Shown here: one piece after another, positions 1 to 4,637 of the stretch
How positions within the stretch are numbered: the stretch's first letter is position 1
Layout: each line of letters starts with the position of its first letter
Assembly: GCA_964422145.1 (NCBI GenBank)
Contig: CAYQZV010000032.1
Location: 1-6,600 of the forward strand
DNA length: 6,600 bases
From: JACNKV01 sp964422145
GTDB lineage: Bacteria; Fidelibacterota; Marinisomatia; Marinisomatales; JACNKV01
Direction of reading: 5' to 3'
Notes under the pieces: generated by a model
Told to the model about the DNA's origin: nothing
Databases searched by the model: none
What the model saw: the letters and a program-made list of their open reading frames with translations, nothing else
Made by a program: the position numbers and the translations under genes

Positions 1-133
1 AGTAATCAGGCCTATCTTCATTGAGCTGCATCGCTGTATCGCATTTGGGGCAGTTTAGTTCCGATCCTTCTTCGGGCCATTCATAATCCGGTTTGAATTT
101 GAGCGGATCGTCAAATGTTCTGATATCATCCAT
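1..133 (-). CDS. Zinc-ribbon-containing hypothetical protein, N-terminal 44 residues only
   Basis: This partial gene starts with ATG at 133-131 and stays open to the left edge of the window. The visible protein begins MDDIRTFDDPLKFKPDYEWP and continues to a CPKC motif followed by DTAMQLNEDRPDY. A CxxC pair of this kind is typically half of a small zinc ribbon, so a second Cys pair is expected beyond the edge. The start lies 1 nt after the stop codon of the secreted protein upstream (TGA at 137-135), which suggests translational coupling in a two-gene operon. There is no signal peptide, so the product is probably cytoplasmic. I do not recognise the family and assign no function. The tight spacing, acidic hydrophilic composition and CxxC pair make it more likely a real gene than chance. 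Confidence 0.6.
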   Translation of the reverse strand, partial: MDDIRTFDDPLKFKPDYEWPEEGSELNCPKCDTAMQLNEDRPDY

Positions 134-134
134 A

Positions 135-704
135 TCAGAATTTACGCATCAAAATGCAGTAGGGTGCAAGCGGTTGATTGCAGTCAGCTTCCTGCGGATG
201 TCCATAAAAGATAGGATATAATTCCAATAACACAGTATTATCTTTGTATTTGCGTGAAGGCCGCTTAAGCATTTTCATATTGAGTTCATAAAGGCCTACA
301 TCTGTGTGTTTGCCGATCCAATATTTGTTGAATTTGGACATATGCTCTTTGCGGTCATCATCTTTGCGCCAGGCTTTCTTCCTGGTTTCTCCTCTGGTCC
401 GGATTGTTTCATCTGCATCAGACACCGAAGCCCATTCATTGACAACAAGTACTTCATTGGTTCTTCCTGACCAAAAATGTCCCAAAGTCATTGAGCTTAA
501 CAGTTTTGTTTCAAGAGCATTCAGCTTTTTTGCATCCTCTTCTAAAACCTCTTTTCGTTCCTCAGCAGAACCGTCCTCTACTTCACTAATCGGTTCTAAA
601 TAGTACTTGGAAAGAGTTACGACATGATTTTCAGGATCATACTGAGCCTGAACGATGCCGCTAAGAGCAATGCTGATTAGATATATAGTGAATCTCATTT
701 GCAT
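135..704 (-). CDS. Secreted protein, probable dimeric alpha/beta-barrel (ABM/NIPSNAP-like) fold
   Basis: The 189-residue product has a classic Sec signal peptide: MQMR, a hydrophobic stretch at residues 5-18, and probable cleavage after VQA (residue 20). The mature part has strand-helix-strand character: VVTLSKYYLEP, a long charged helix rich in Glu and Lys (about residues 44-65), then LGHFWSGRTNEVLVVNEWAS leading into a second helix. This resembles one half of the dimeric alpha/beta-barrel proteins and loosely matches the two-domain protein encoded at 2170-2904. That fold assignment is an inference. Two cysteines near the C-terminus (175 and 183) could form a disulfide in the periplasm. The upstream ATG at 704 is preferred because a GAGAGGA Shine-Dalgarno sequence lies a few bases before it; an in-frame ATG at 698 is the alternative. 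The stop is 1 nt from the start of the zinc-ribbon gene. The specific function is unknown. Confidence 0.75.
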   Translation of the reverse strand: MQMRFTIYLISIALSGIVQAQYDPENHVVTLSKYYLEPISEVEDGSAEERKEVLEEDAKKLNALETKLLSSMTLGHFWSGRTNEVLVVNEWASVSDADETIRTRGETRKKAWRKDDDRKEHMSKFNKYWIGKHTDVGLYELNMKMLKRPSRKYKDNTVLLELYPIFYGHPQEADCNQPLAPYCILMRKF

Positions 705-830
705 CTTTATCCTCTCTTTTTTCGGAATAATCTCCCTTTTTAAATTACTTCAAAGCAAAACTATTTCGAATTGAAGCAATAACTATATAAAAGTATTTCA
801 AATTAAAATAGGATCAAACTACAGAATTAA
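705..830 (-). promoter_or_regulatory. AT-rich leader and probable promoter region of the secreted-protein gene at 135-704
   Basis: This stretch separates the hairpin terminator at 831-864 from the secreted-protein gene, so a promoter for that gene should lie here. It is very AT-rich with several TTGAAA- and TATATA-like boxes on the minus strand, but no pair has convincing spacing. A purine-rich GAGAGGATAAAG sequence just before the start codon is the ribosome binding site. I cannot place a transcription start. Confidence 0.3.
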
Positions 831-864
831 TGGAAATACCCCGCCAAAAGGCGGGGTATTTCCA
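831..864 (-). terminator. Strong 15-bp hairpin terminator after the broken secreted-protein gene
   Basis: A perfect inverted repeat: left arm TGGAAATACCCCGCC (831-845), loop AAAA (846-849), right arm GGCGGGGTATTTCCA (850-864). The GC-rich core flanked by A/T runs built into the stem is typical of a rho-independent terminator that can work in both directions. It lies 9 nt beyond the stop codon at 874-876 on the minus strand, so it would end transcripts coming through the truncated release-factor gene and the gene fragment. It isolates the two leftmost genes transcriptionally. The intact sister gene at 2170-2904 has no such hairpin after it. Confidence 0.85.
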
Positions 865-873
865 TCTGATGTA

Positions 874-1381
874 TTATTCTATTTCTGAGGTACTTAAATC
901 CGGACGAAACAAAATAACTTCTGATTCAACTTTTTCTACTGCTTCGCTGCGTGAACCTAAAATATTTGAACCTTCACCTTCTCCAAATGTTTTTTCAAGC
1001 ATATCAAAAAGACTCATCTTCTTAGGATTGAGATCGGACCAGCCATCCATGGGAATCAGAAATGCATACACACGACCTTTTCCTCCAACTGCTTTGGCAT
1101 ATGCCGCAGACTGATGATCGCTGTTGTTGTCTTTTCGCGCCTGAATAATCTTTAGGACTGCATCGCGATGTTTTGACCATTGACCCGCTTTGTATTGAAC
1201 AAACCACACTGTAAACATCTTTGGCGTGGTTTGTGGCGGGTTGTAAGAATAATCAGGAAGGAAGCGCCAATATTCGTTTCCCCCTAAGGATTCCACATGA
1301 GGCGCCACAGCTCTTTGCCAATGCTCTGGATCTCCGGGAAGATCCTGATATGCATCAAAATCAGTCCAGCCTTGATGCCGG
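874..1381 (-). pseudogene. Headless 3' fragment of the secreted two-domain alpha/beta-barrel gene
   Basis: The fragment encodes residues 77-240 of the 244-residue protein made from 2170-2904, with no amino-acid difference, and then its own short tail (SEIE instead of PASE). It lacks the signal peptide and the first strand and helix of the first domain, which are replaced by the end of a release-factor-like gene. The only way to translate it would be a start inside that gene, for example TTG at 1398-1396, which gives six foreign residues (MRQNLR) before RHQGWTDFD. The product would not be exported and its first domain would be incomplete, so I treat it as a pseudogene. The identical nucleotide sequence shows the copying event was recent or that the copy has been homogenised. 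The divergent last codons and private terminator suggest this was once a separate paralogue. Confidence 0.75.
896..1381. repeat. 486-bp direct repeat, copy 1 (in the gene fragment)
   Basis: Aligned at a constant offset of 1296 nt with 2192-2677, this stretch shows no mismatch when read base by base. The first difference on the left is position 895 (t against c at 2191), a silent change in the Leu codon of RPDLST. Further left, 889-894 still match, and beyond that the copies diverge. On the right, 1382 (c) differs from 2678 (g), and the sequence after it is release-factor gene instead of the rest of the secreted-protein gene. No terminal inverted repeats, target-site duplication or transposase are associated with it. 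Confidence 0.97.
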
Positions 1382-1642
1382 CGAAGGTTTTGTCGCAATC
1401 CGTTTTTTTGGCTTTTTATTCAGCTCTTCCAGTTTTTCCCGCAGACGTCTCAGTGCAATGGTTTTATTCCTATGTTGGCTGCGCTCATCCTGGCAGGTTA
1501 CCACGATTCCGGTTGGAATGTGCAATATACGGACTGCACTTTCTGTTTTATTGACGTGCTGACCTCCCTTGCCGGAAGCGCGATAGGTATCTATACGGCA
1601 ATCTTTGAGGAGGTCATGATCTGATTTCGGGATAGTTATCAT
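1361..1642 (-). CDS. Release-factor-like (RF-1 domain, GGQ) protein with truncated C-terminal tail
   Basis: The 93-residue protein carries the peptidyl-tRNA hydrolase core of class I release factors: SGKGGQHVNKTESAVRI with GGQ at residues 26-28, then the conserved TGIVVTCQDERSQHRNK and the helix ALRRLREKLEEL. The absence of codon-recognition domains places it among the short stand-alone RF-1 domain proteins (ArfB/PrfH-like), which release peptides from stalled or damaged ribosomes. Such proteins normally continue past the KPxRxTKPS segment with a basic Lys/Arg tail of some 25-40 residues. Here the native sequence ends at Ser87 (about 1382), after which the reading frame enters the copied secreted-protein DNA and stops after PASRLD. 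In ArfB the basic tail enters the mRNA channel, so the truncation may impair function. No strong Shine-Dalgarno is present (only AAAAAAGA before ATG). The frame overlaps the headless downstream frame by 38 nt. Confidence 0.85.
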   Translation of the reverse strand: MITIPKSDHDLLKDCRIDTYRASGKGGQHVNKTESAVRILHIPTGIVVTCQDERSQHRNKTIALRRLREKLEELNKKPKKRIATKPSPASRLD

Positions 1643-1693
1643 TCTTTTTTAAAATTACTTTAAAATTCTGCATTTAATAAAGCAAAGGAACTG

Positions 1694-1721
1694 TTAATAT
1701 TTTCTAAAAATCAAACGCCAA
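1694..1721 (-). promoter_or_regulatory. Candidate promoter for the release-factor-like gene
   Basis: On the minus strand, TTGGCG (1721-1716) and TATTAA (1699-1694) are separated by 16 nt. Each matches the housekeeping consensus at four of six bases. The site falls between the cold-shock gene's terminator and the release-factor start, where a promoter is needed. The sequence is AT-rich, so chance matches are common. Confidence 0.25.
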
Positions 1722-1744
1722 CTCTTTCTGATAATCCAATTACG

Positions 1745-1783
1745 CTTATAAACAAAGCGACCCCCCGAAATTCGGAGAGCCGC
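1745..1783 (-). terminator. Rho-independent terminator of the cold-shock gene
   Basis: On the minus strand, GCGGCTCTCCGAA and TTCGGGGGGTCGC (1783-1757) can pair along 13 positions around one central T; in practice the loop is AATTT. Three of the pairs are G-T wobbles. They work only in the minus-strand RNA, because the plus-strand RNA would have A-C mismatches there, so the hairpin is directional. TTTGTTTATAAG follows directly. It lies 53 nt beyond the cold-shock stop codon. Confidence 0.75.
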
Positions 1784-1836
1784 AAAGGAAACTATCTTAT
1801 AATTAGTACGGGATAAATTCCGATTCCATCCGATAG

Positions 1837-2049
1837 CTACAGTGGGGTGACGTTTTCCGCCAAGGGACCTTTTTCTCCGGCACCTTCAGTATATTCGACT
1901 GCTTGTCCATCAGAAAGAGTCTTGAACCCTTCCATGGCTATATTGTTCATATGAACAAATAAGTCTTTTCCGCCGTCTGACGGAGTAATAAAACCAAAAC
2001 CCTTTTTATCATTGAACCATTTTACGGTTCCTTCTTTTACTTCGCTCAT
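1837..2049 (-). CDS. Cold-shock domain protein (CspA family)
   Basis: The 70-residue protein is a complete single cold-shock domain, the normal length for CspA-type RNA chaperones. It has the opening EGTVKWFNDKKGFGFI, containing the RNP1 motif KGFGFI, then DLFVHMNNI corresponding to RNP2, and ends with KGPLAENVTPL like the family's usual KGPQAANV ending. These proteins bind single-stranded RNA or DNA through surface aromatic residues on a five-stranded barrel and melt RNA structure. RNP2 reads DLFVHM where many family members have DVFVHF, so one stacking aromatic is replaced by Met. The start is supported by AAAGGTAG about 6 nt before ATG. The gene has its own terminator (1745-1783), and the 120-nt gap upstream, unusually long here, suggests a separate promoter and a long leader, as is common for csp genes. 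The paralogue cannot be named. Confidence 0.93.
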   Translation of the reverse strand: MSEVKEGTVKWFNDKKGFGFITPSDGGKDLFVHMNNIAMEGFKTLSDGQAVEYTEGAGEKGPLAENVTPL

Positions 2050-2169
2050 TTTCTACCTTTGTATTTATTATGGTGTTTTCAATAGCCTTTTACCTAAATA
2101 TATTATCAGTAAAAGCGGCGGAAAATAGTCCTAGAAATGCCAATAACACTATTTTATTTATTTTTCTGC
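2050..2169 (-). promoter_or_regulatory. Leader and probable promoter region of the cold-shock gene
   Basis: This 120-nt AT-rich stretch lies between the intact secreted-protein gene and the cold-shock gene. A GATAAT box (2107-2102 on the minus strand) could be a -10 element, which would give a leader of roughly 45 nt, but no good -35 is seen. A weak dyad (AATAGT/ACTATT) spans about 2124-2153. I see no clear terminator for the upstream gene, so read-through into csp is possible. Confidence 0.3.
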
Positions 2170-2904
2170 TTATTCAGATGCAGGGGTACTCAAATCCGGA
2201 CGAAACAAAATAACTTCTGATTCAACTTTTTCTACTGCTTCGCTGCGTGAACCTAAAATATTTGAACCTTCACCTTCTCCAAATGTTTTTTCAAGCATAT
2301 CAAAAAGACTCATCTTCTTAGGATTGAGATCGGACCAGCCATCCATGGGAATCAGAAATGCATACACACGACCTTTTCCTCCAACTGCTTTGGCATATGC
2401 CGCAGACTGATGATCGCTGTTGTTGTCTTTTCGCGCCTGAATAATCTTTAGGACTGCATCGCGATGTTTTGACCATTGACCCGCTTTGTATTGAACAAAC
2501 CACACTGTAAACATCTTTGGCGTGGTTTGTGGCGGGTTGTAAGAATAATCAGGAAGGAAGCGCCAATATTCGTTTCCCCCTAAGGATTCCACATGAGGCG
2601 CCACAGCTCTTTGCCAATGCTCTGGATCTCCGGGAAGATCCTGATATGCATCAAAATCAGTCCAGCCTTGATGCCGGGTTGATCTAAGATATTGCCCAGT
2701 GCGCTTGCCTGCAACAACTTGCCATGTATTTATGGTATGATCAACCGACTGGTGAAACCTATCAGTATGATCCTTTAGGCCTTTTTCTAATTTCGCTACA
2801 TGCCCCTGTTTTGCCTTTAAATACGACGTTCTGACGATTTGTGGATTATCCTGGCCTACAAGAAATCCAAACATTGCTAACGATGCAATAAATGCCTTCA
2901 TCAT
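2170..2904 (-). CDS. Secreted tandem two-domain alpha/beta-barrel (ABM/NIPSNAP-like) protein, intact copy
   Basis: The 244-residue protein starts with a Sec signal peptide (MMKAFIASLAMFGFLVG; cleavage near residues 17-18). The mature part contains two related halves. Residues 21-89 have VRTSYLKAKQGHVAKLEKGL followed by VVAGKRTGQYL and GWTDFDAY. Residues 130-194 have FTVWFVQYKAGQWSKHRDAV followed by AVGGKGRVYAF and GWSDLN. The repeated strand, K-x-G-x-W/H helix, G-K-R/G strand and GWTD/GWSD turn suggest two ferredoxin-like domains that pack together as in dimeric alpha/beta-barrel proteins. The fold is an inference and the ligand or activity is unknown. The start has a strong AAAGGAG about 8 nt upstream. 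The next codon is also ATG. Residues 77-240 are duplicated exactly at 874-1381. The neighbouring genes encode other exported proteins, so an envelope or periplasmic role is likely. Confidence 0.8.
   Translation of the reverse strand: MMKAFIASLAMFGFLVGQDNPQIVRTSYLKAKQGHVAKLEKGLKDHTDRFHQSVDHTINTWQVVAGKRTGQYLRSTRHQGWTDFDAYQDLPGDPEHWQRAVAPHVESLGGNEYWRFLPDYSYNPPQTTPKMFTVWFVQYKAGQWSKHRDAVLKIIQARKDNNSDHQSAAYAKAVGGKGRVYAFLIPMDGWSDLNPKKMSLFDMLEKTFGEGEGSNILGSRSEAVEKVESEVILFRPDLSTPASE
2192..2677. repeat. 486-bp direct repeat, copy 2 (in the intact gene)
   Basis: This is the presumed donor copy of the repeat at 896-1381, sitting inside an uninterrupted reading frame with its natural upstream sequence, signal peptide and promoter. 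It covers codons 77-237 and most of 238 of the intact protein. Both copies are in the same orientation, with 810 nt between them that hold the release-factor and cold-shock genes. Recombination between them could delete or duplicate that 1296-bp unit. Confidence 0.97.
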
Positions 2905-2968
2905 TTTGTTATCTCCTTTGTTGAATAAGCTAATGTAGCCTTAAGTATTTTTGATACGCAAGGCGCAT

Positions 2969-2997
2969 TTTAAACAAACTAATGACAGTATTGTCAA
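2969..2997 (-). promoter_or_regulatory. Candidate sigma70-type promoter with a dyad over the -35 box
   Basis: On the minus strand, a perfect TTGACA (2997-2992) is followed after 17 nt by TTTAAA (2974-2969), or with longer spacing by TAAAAT. The -35 box forms part of a dyad TGACA-GTAT-TGTCA (2983-2996), which could be an operator. The start codon of the secreted two-domain protein lies about 65 nt downstream. The evidence is the box match and position only. Confidence 0.4.
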
Positions 2998-3002
2998 TGC
3001 AA

Positions 3003-3034
3003 ATCTAAAAGCTCGCTATTTGGAGGGTTTTTAG
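3003..3034 (-). terminator. Possible weak terminator after the secreted NTF2-like gene
   Basis: ATCTAAAA (3003-3010) and TTTTAGAT (3027-3034) form an 8-bp stem, with a further CTC/GAG pairing inside the long loop. On the minus strand the stem is followed by TTGCATTG, a poor T-run, so termination would be inefficient. It lies just beyond the stop codon of the gene at 3043-3501 and upstream of the next promoter, which is the expected place. Confidence 0.35.
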
Positions 3035-3042
3035 ATCAGTCA

Positions 3043-3501
3043 TTAATCAGGAATACCGCTTCCGCTGTGAAGTGGAGTGTAGCTGCCGGATTTTACCTTC
3101 CAGCTTCCTCTCTCATTGACCAGAACCATGCAGACTCTCGTTCGGTAATCATTCTTGGAAATGCCTCCAATAGTATATGAGCCTACAAGATAATAATACG
3201 CTACAGCATATTTACCGGGCTCAAGCACATCTACCTCAATATAGCGAGGAGTAAAGTTGAACTCGTTATCCGGCGACTGGTTGGCTGTGACTGCGCTTAC
3301 TGTTGCTTCCATGCGGTACCAGAAGGATCCGTTAGAATCGCCGTTCATAGTTCCTCCGGAATGCAGCGAAGACACATATGCGTCCCAGTTTTTCTCATTC
3401 TGATTTTTCCAGTGATTTTTGATCATATCCTCAATATCGGACACATCACCGGCAGAGAGTACAGCAGACGCAATTGTAAGCGTCAATATGATATTTCTCA
3501 T
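3043..3501 (-). CDS. Secreted NTF2-like (SnoaL/DUF4440-type) protein
   Basis: The 152-residue product has a Sec signal peptide (MRNIILTLTIASAVLSAG, cleavage near residue 17). An amphipathic helix opening DIEDMIKNHWKNQNEKNWDAYVSSLH follows, typical of the NTF2/SnoaL cone fold, where the first helices carry a W-x-A-Y pattern. The C-terminal half has the paired strands YAVAYYYLVGSY and RTRVCMVLVNERGSWKVKSGSYTPL, matching the usual ending in which a Trp strand closes the sheet. I see no clear catalytic Asp/His set, so this may be a ligand-binding or structural version and not an enzyme. It lies 50 nt downstream of a lipoprotein with the same predicted fold and probably shares its transcript. A purine-rich AAAAGGAAAAC precedes the start. 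The fold is inferred from sequence pattern; the function is not known. Confidence 0.7.
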   Translation of the reverse strand: MRNIILTLTIASAVLSAGDVSDIEDMIKNHWKNQNEKNWDAYVSSLHSGGTMNGDSNGSFWYRMEATVSAVTANQSPDNEFNFTPRYIEVDVLEPGKYAVAYYYLVGSYTIGGISKNDYRTRVCMVLVNERGSWKVKSGSYTPLHSGSGIPD

Positions 3502-3551
3502 CCTAGTTTTCCTTTTCTTTGTTATTTAACTACTAAATCTTGAGCAATCAT

Positions 3552-4052
3552 TTAATATTCGATTGCCTGCCCCTGAATGCCAATCGACCAATGCGCCTGA
3601 ACATGCCTCCAGCCCGACTTTGTTTTTTTCAATACACCAGTTACACGTGTATCCTTCATCTGCATGGGTTTCCCATCCATTGTAAAGGACATATCAATCT
3701 TATGAATATAACTTGCCATATCAGCGTTATTGCTAATGGTGATCGTTTCATCCTTGAAGCTGAAAACAGGATCATCGATTGCTTTCATTTGGGCCTTAAA
3801 TGTTGATTCCAAGGCATCAATACCTACAAAATATTCAGCTGCATCCGTTCCGAAAACGATCGCATCTTTAGCATAGATTTTTCGAATGGCATCAATATCC
3901 TTGGTCTCCCACACGCTGTATGCCTCATTAATCTTTTCCTTAACCTCATTCAGAACCTTATCCGAATTTCCGGTTTCAATTTCAACTTTTACCTTACAGC
4001 CTGTAACGGCAAACAATACAATAATAAATAGTGCACTTTTGATAAGGTTCAT
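3552..4052 (-). CDS. NTF2/SnoaL-like lipoprotein
   Basis: The 166-residue product begins MNLIKSALFIIVLFAVTGC. The lipobox VTGC places the lipidated cysteine at residue 19, and Lys at +2 is compatible with sorting to the outer membrane. The rest looks like a complete SnoaL-like/DUF4440 domain: an opening helix INEAYSVWETKDIDAIRKIYAKDAIVFG, a mid-domain GIDALESTFKAQMK helix, and the closing strands DTRVTGVLKKTKSGWRHVQAHWSIG with the typical W-x-x-x-x-x-H-W pattern. Proteins of this kind often bind or isomerise small hydrophobic molecules, but many have no known activity and none can be assigned here. The start is supported by AGGAAG upstream. It is probably the first gene of a two-gene unit with the secreted NTF2-like gene 50 nt downstream. 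Upstream it is divergent from a membrane-protein gene. Confidence 0.82.
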   Translation of the reverse strand: MNLIKSALFIIVLFAVTGCKVKVEIETGNSDKVLNEVKEKINEAYSVWETKDIDAIRKIYAKDAIVFGTDAAEYFVGIDALESTFKAQMKAIDDPVFSFKDETITISNNADMASYIHKIDMSFTMDGKPMQMKDTRVTGVLKKTKSGWRHVQAHWSIGIQGQAIEY

Positions 4053-4170
4053 AACATATACTTCCTATTCCTAGCTTTTCTCCAATAAATAAATATAATA
4101 TGTACCATCTCTAATAGCTTTAACTATTTCTGTATATAAATTTGTTATATTTTTTACTGAGATACTTATT
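4053..4170. promoter_or_regulatory. Divergent AT-rich intergenic region with promoters for both sides
   Basis: This 118-bp gap separates the minus-strand lipoprotein gene from the plus-strand membrane-protein gene, so it should hold two outward promoters. On the minus strand, TATTAT (about 4100-4095) with a poor TTAAAG 17 nt upstream is a candidate. On the plus strand, TATAAA and TTATAT boxes near 4135-4150 are possible. No palindromic operator stands out. Confidence 0.4.
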
Positions 4171-4611
4171 ATGAATACAGTCTATATATTCGTTTGGATC
4201 TGGGCAGCCATGATTGCGCTCTCATTTGTCGAAGGCTACGTGGAAGGCAGAAATCCCTGGCACCACCGCAAACTGGGATGGAAAATAAAACTTCCAAAAG
4301 GCTATCTCTACCCTGCCTATCATTTCTATCTGTTCGTTATCATGCTTCCGCTGTTAATTACGCTGCCGTTGGTAATCAACGGCTGGGATTCGGAATTATT
4401 CGGTATATTGATGAGCGCCTACTTCAGTGGACTGATCATTGAAGATTTTTGCTATTTCATTGTAAATCCGGCAGTCAAATTCTCTGAATTCTGGACAGAG
4501 TTTACGGATTATTATCCGTGGATCAAGATCAAGGGTAAAAAGATAATTCCGCAGGGCTACGTGTGGGGCGTTTTGGCTTCCTTGGCCTCATGGTACTTTT
4601 TGTGGAAGTAG
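4171..4611 (+). CDS. Small multi-pass membrane protein, uncharacterised
   Basis: The 146-residue protein has about four hydrophobic segments: residues 4-22, 48-70, 74-98 and 127-145. Between the first two is a conserved-looking basic loop, EGYVEGRNPWHHRKLGWKIK, and the third segment carries an acidic pair in IIEDFCYFIVNP. The His/Trp/Arg-rich loop and the membrane-embedded Glu91-Asp92 could form a metal or proton site, but that is speculation. The start has only a weak GAG-type ribosome binding site. The stop is 26 nt before the trhO start on the same strand, so the two may be cotranscribed, although no functional link is evident. I do not recognise a named family. Confidence 0.75.
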   Translation: MNTVYIFVWIWAAMIALSFVEGYVEGRNPWHHRKLGWKIKLPKGYLYPAYHFYLFVIMLPLLITLPLVINGWDSELFGILMSAYFSGLIIEDFCYFIVNPAVKFSEFWTEFTDYYPWIKIKGKKIIPQGYVWGVLASLASWYFLWK

Positions 4612-4637
4612 CATTGATCCTATAACCTAAGATTACT

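Noticed and set aside
304..603. 99-codon open frame on the plus strand
   Set aside because: It is antisense to the secreted-protein gene at 135-704, which has a signal peptide and ribosome binding site. The plus-strand translation has no domain character.
705..830. Possible small RNA or riboswitch in the AT-rich gap
   Set aside because: I found no stable paired core or recognisable conserved motif, only scattered A/T runs consistent with a promoter and leader.
1221..1562. Plus-strand open frames of 113 and 85 codons
   Set aside because: They run antisense across the joint between the release-factor gene and the repeat. The opposite strand carries the recognised GGQ domain and the known protein fragment.
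1022..2503. Identical 61-codon minus-strand frames at 1022-1207 and 2318-2503
   Set aside because: They are out-of-frame shadows inside the two copies of the exact repeat. Their identity reflects the DNA repeat, not a conserved small protein.
896..2677. Mobile element or insertion sequence as the cause of the repeat
   Set aside because: The repeat lies wholly within a secreted-protein coding sequence. It has no terminal inverted repeats, no flanking target duplication and no transposase or integrase nearby.
896..2677. Template/variable repeat pair of a diversity-generating retroelement
   Set aside because: No adenine-specific substitutions separate the copies and no reverse transcriptase gene is present in the window.
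3540..3806. 88-codon plus-strand open frame
   Set aside because: It is antisense to the 3' part of the NTF2-like lipoprotein gene, and its composition does not look like a protein family.
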